From: Dysgonamonadaceae bacterium
GTDB taxonomy: Bacteria > Bacteroidota > Bacteroidia > Bacteroidales > Azobacteroidaceae
DNA: 5,208 nt
Direction of reading: 5' to 3'
Assembly (NCBI GenBank): GCA_031276105.1
Contig: JAISNS010000050.1
Coordinates: forward strand, 1-5,208
How positions within the stretch are numbered: the first letter of the stretch is position 1; each line of letters begins with the position of its first letter. Under the pieces are notes generated by a model that worked only from the letters and a program-made list of their open reading frames with translations, made no database searches and was not told the origin of the DNA. Shown here in pieces: positions 5,182-5,208 of this stretch. A program made the translations under genes and the position numbers.

Positions 5182-5208
5182 ATGAGAACAAAAATTTTAG
5201 TATTATCA
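5182..5208 (+). CDS. Start of a rightward gene, truncated by the window edge
   Basis: ATG at 5182 opens MRTKILVLS, and the frame runs off the window. The basic residues followed by hydrophobic ones look like the beginning of a signal peptide, so an exported protein or lipoprotein is plausible. The AT-rich leader (about 5140-5181) resembles those of other Bacteroidota genes and includes TAAATTTT, one base off the -7 consensus. It starts 48 bp after the right end of the 201-bp inverted repeat. Nine codons are too few to name a family. Confidence 0.5.

Overview
The window looks like a chromosomal stretch of a Bacteroidota genome, most likely order Bacteroidales. The evidence is a lipoprotein with a SusD/RagB-type C-terminal region, a phosphate-selective-type porin (Porin_O_P family), several matches to the Bacteroides promoter form TTTG-N19-21-TAnnTTTG, and AT-rich leaders without Shine-Dalgarno sequences. 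No genus can be named from the sequence alone.

Layout. Positions 1-190 are a non-coding leader with a candidate -7 box. Positions 191-2077 (+) encode a 628-residue lipoprotein. It joins an N-terminal 'KGPFISGSSV'-type lipoprotein region, a calcium-loop-like linker and a compact SusD-like region. Converging on it after only 17 bp is a 398-residue outer-membrane porin (2095-3291, -). Next, on the same strand as the porin, is a 185-residue cytosolic protein of unknown family (3444-4001, -). The far right edge holds the first nine codons of a rightward gene (from 5182).

The most unusual part is the roughly 1.18 kb divergent intergenic region between 4002 and 5181. It holds no convincing gene and is packed with different repeats. 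In order they are: a perfect 28-bp palindrome; a 172-bp composite inverted repeat with four CCC(GTA/TAC)GGG hairpins; a near-perfect promoter; an 11-bp-stem hairpin; an (AC)n microsatellite of 47 nt; degenerate AGGTNCA heptads folding into an imperfect hairpin; a 23-bp-period tandem array of about eight units in two sequence types, most units palindromic; and a 201-bp composite inverted repeat. In both composite elements the two arms differ by paired changes that keep local hairpins intact. Each arm of the second element also carries a DnaA-box-like TTATTCACA.

How the genes work together. The lipoprotein and the porin are both envelope proteins, but they are convergent and therefore separately transcribed. 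No SusC/TonB-dependent receptor, transposase, CRISPR array or RNA gene is visible. The repeat island is best read as a nest of non-autonomous dispersed elements and slippage-prone tandem repeats. It may affect expression of the flanking genes through the promoters embedded in it, but this is inference.
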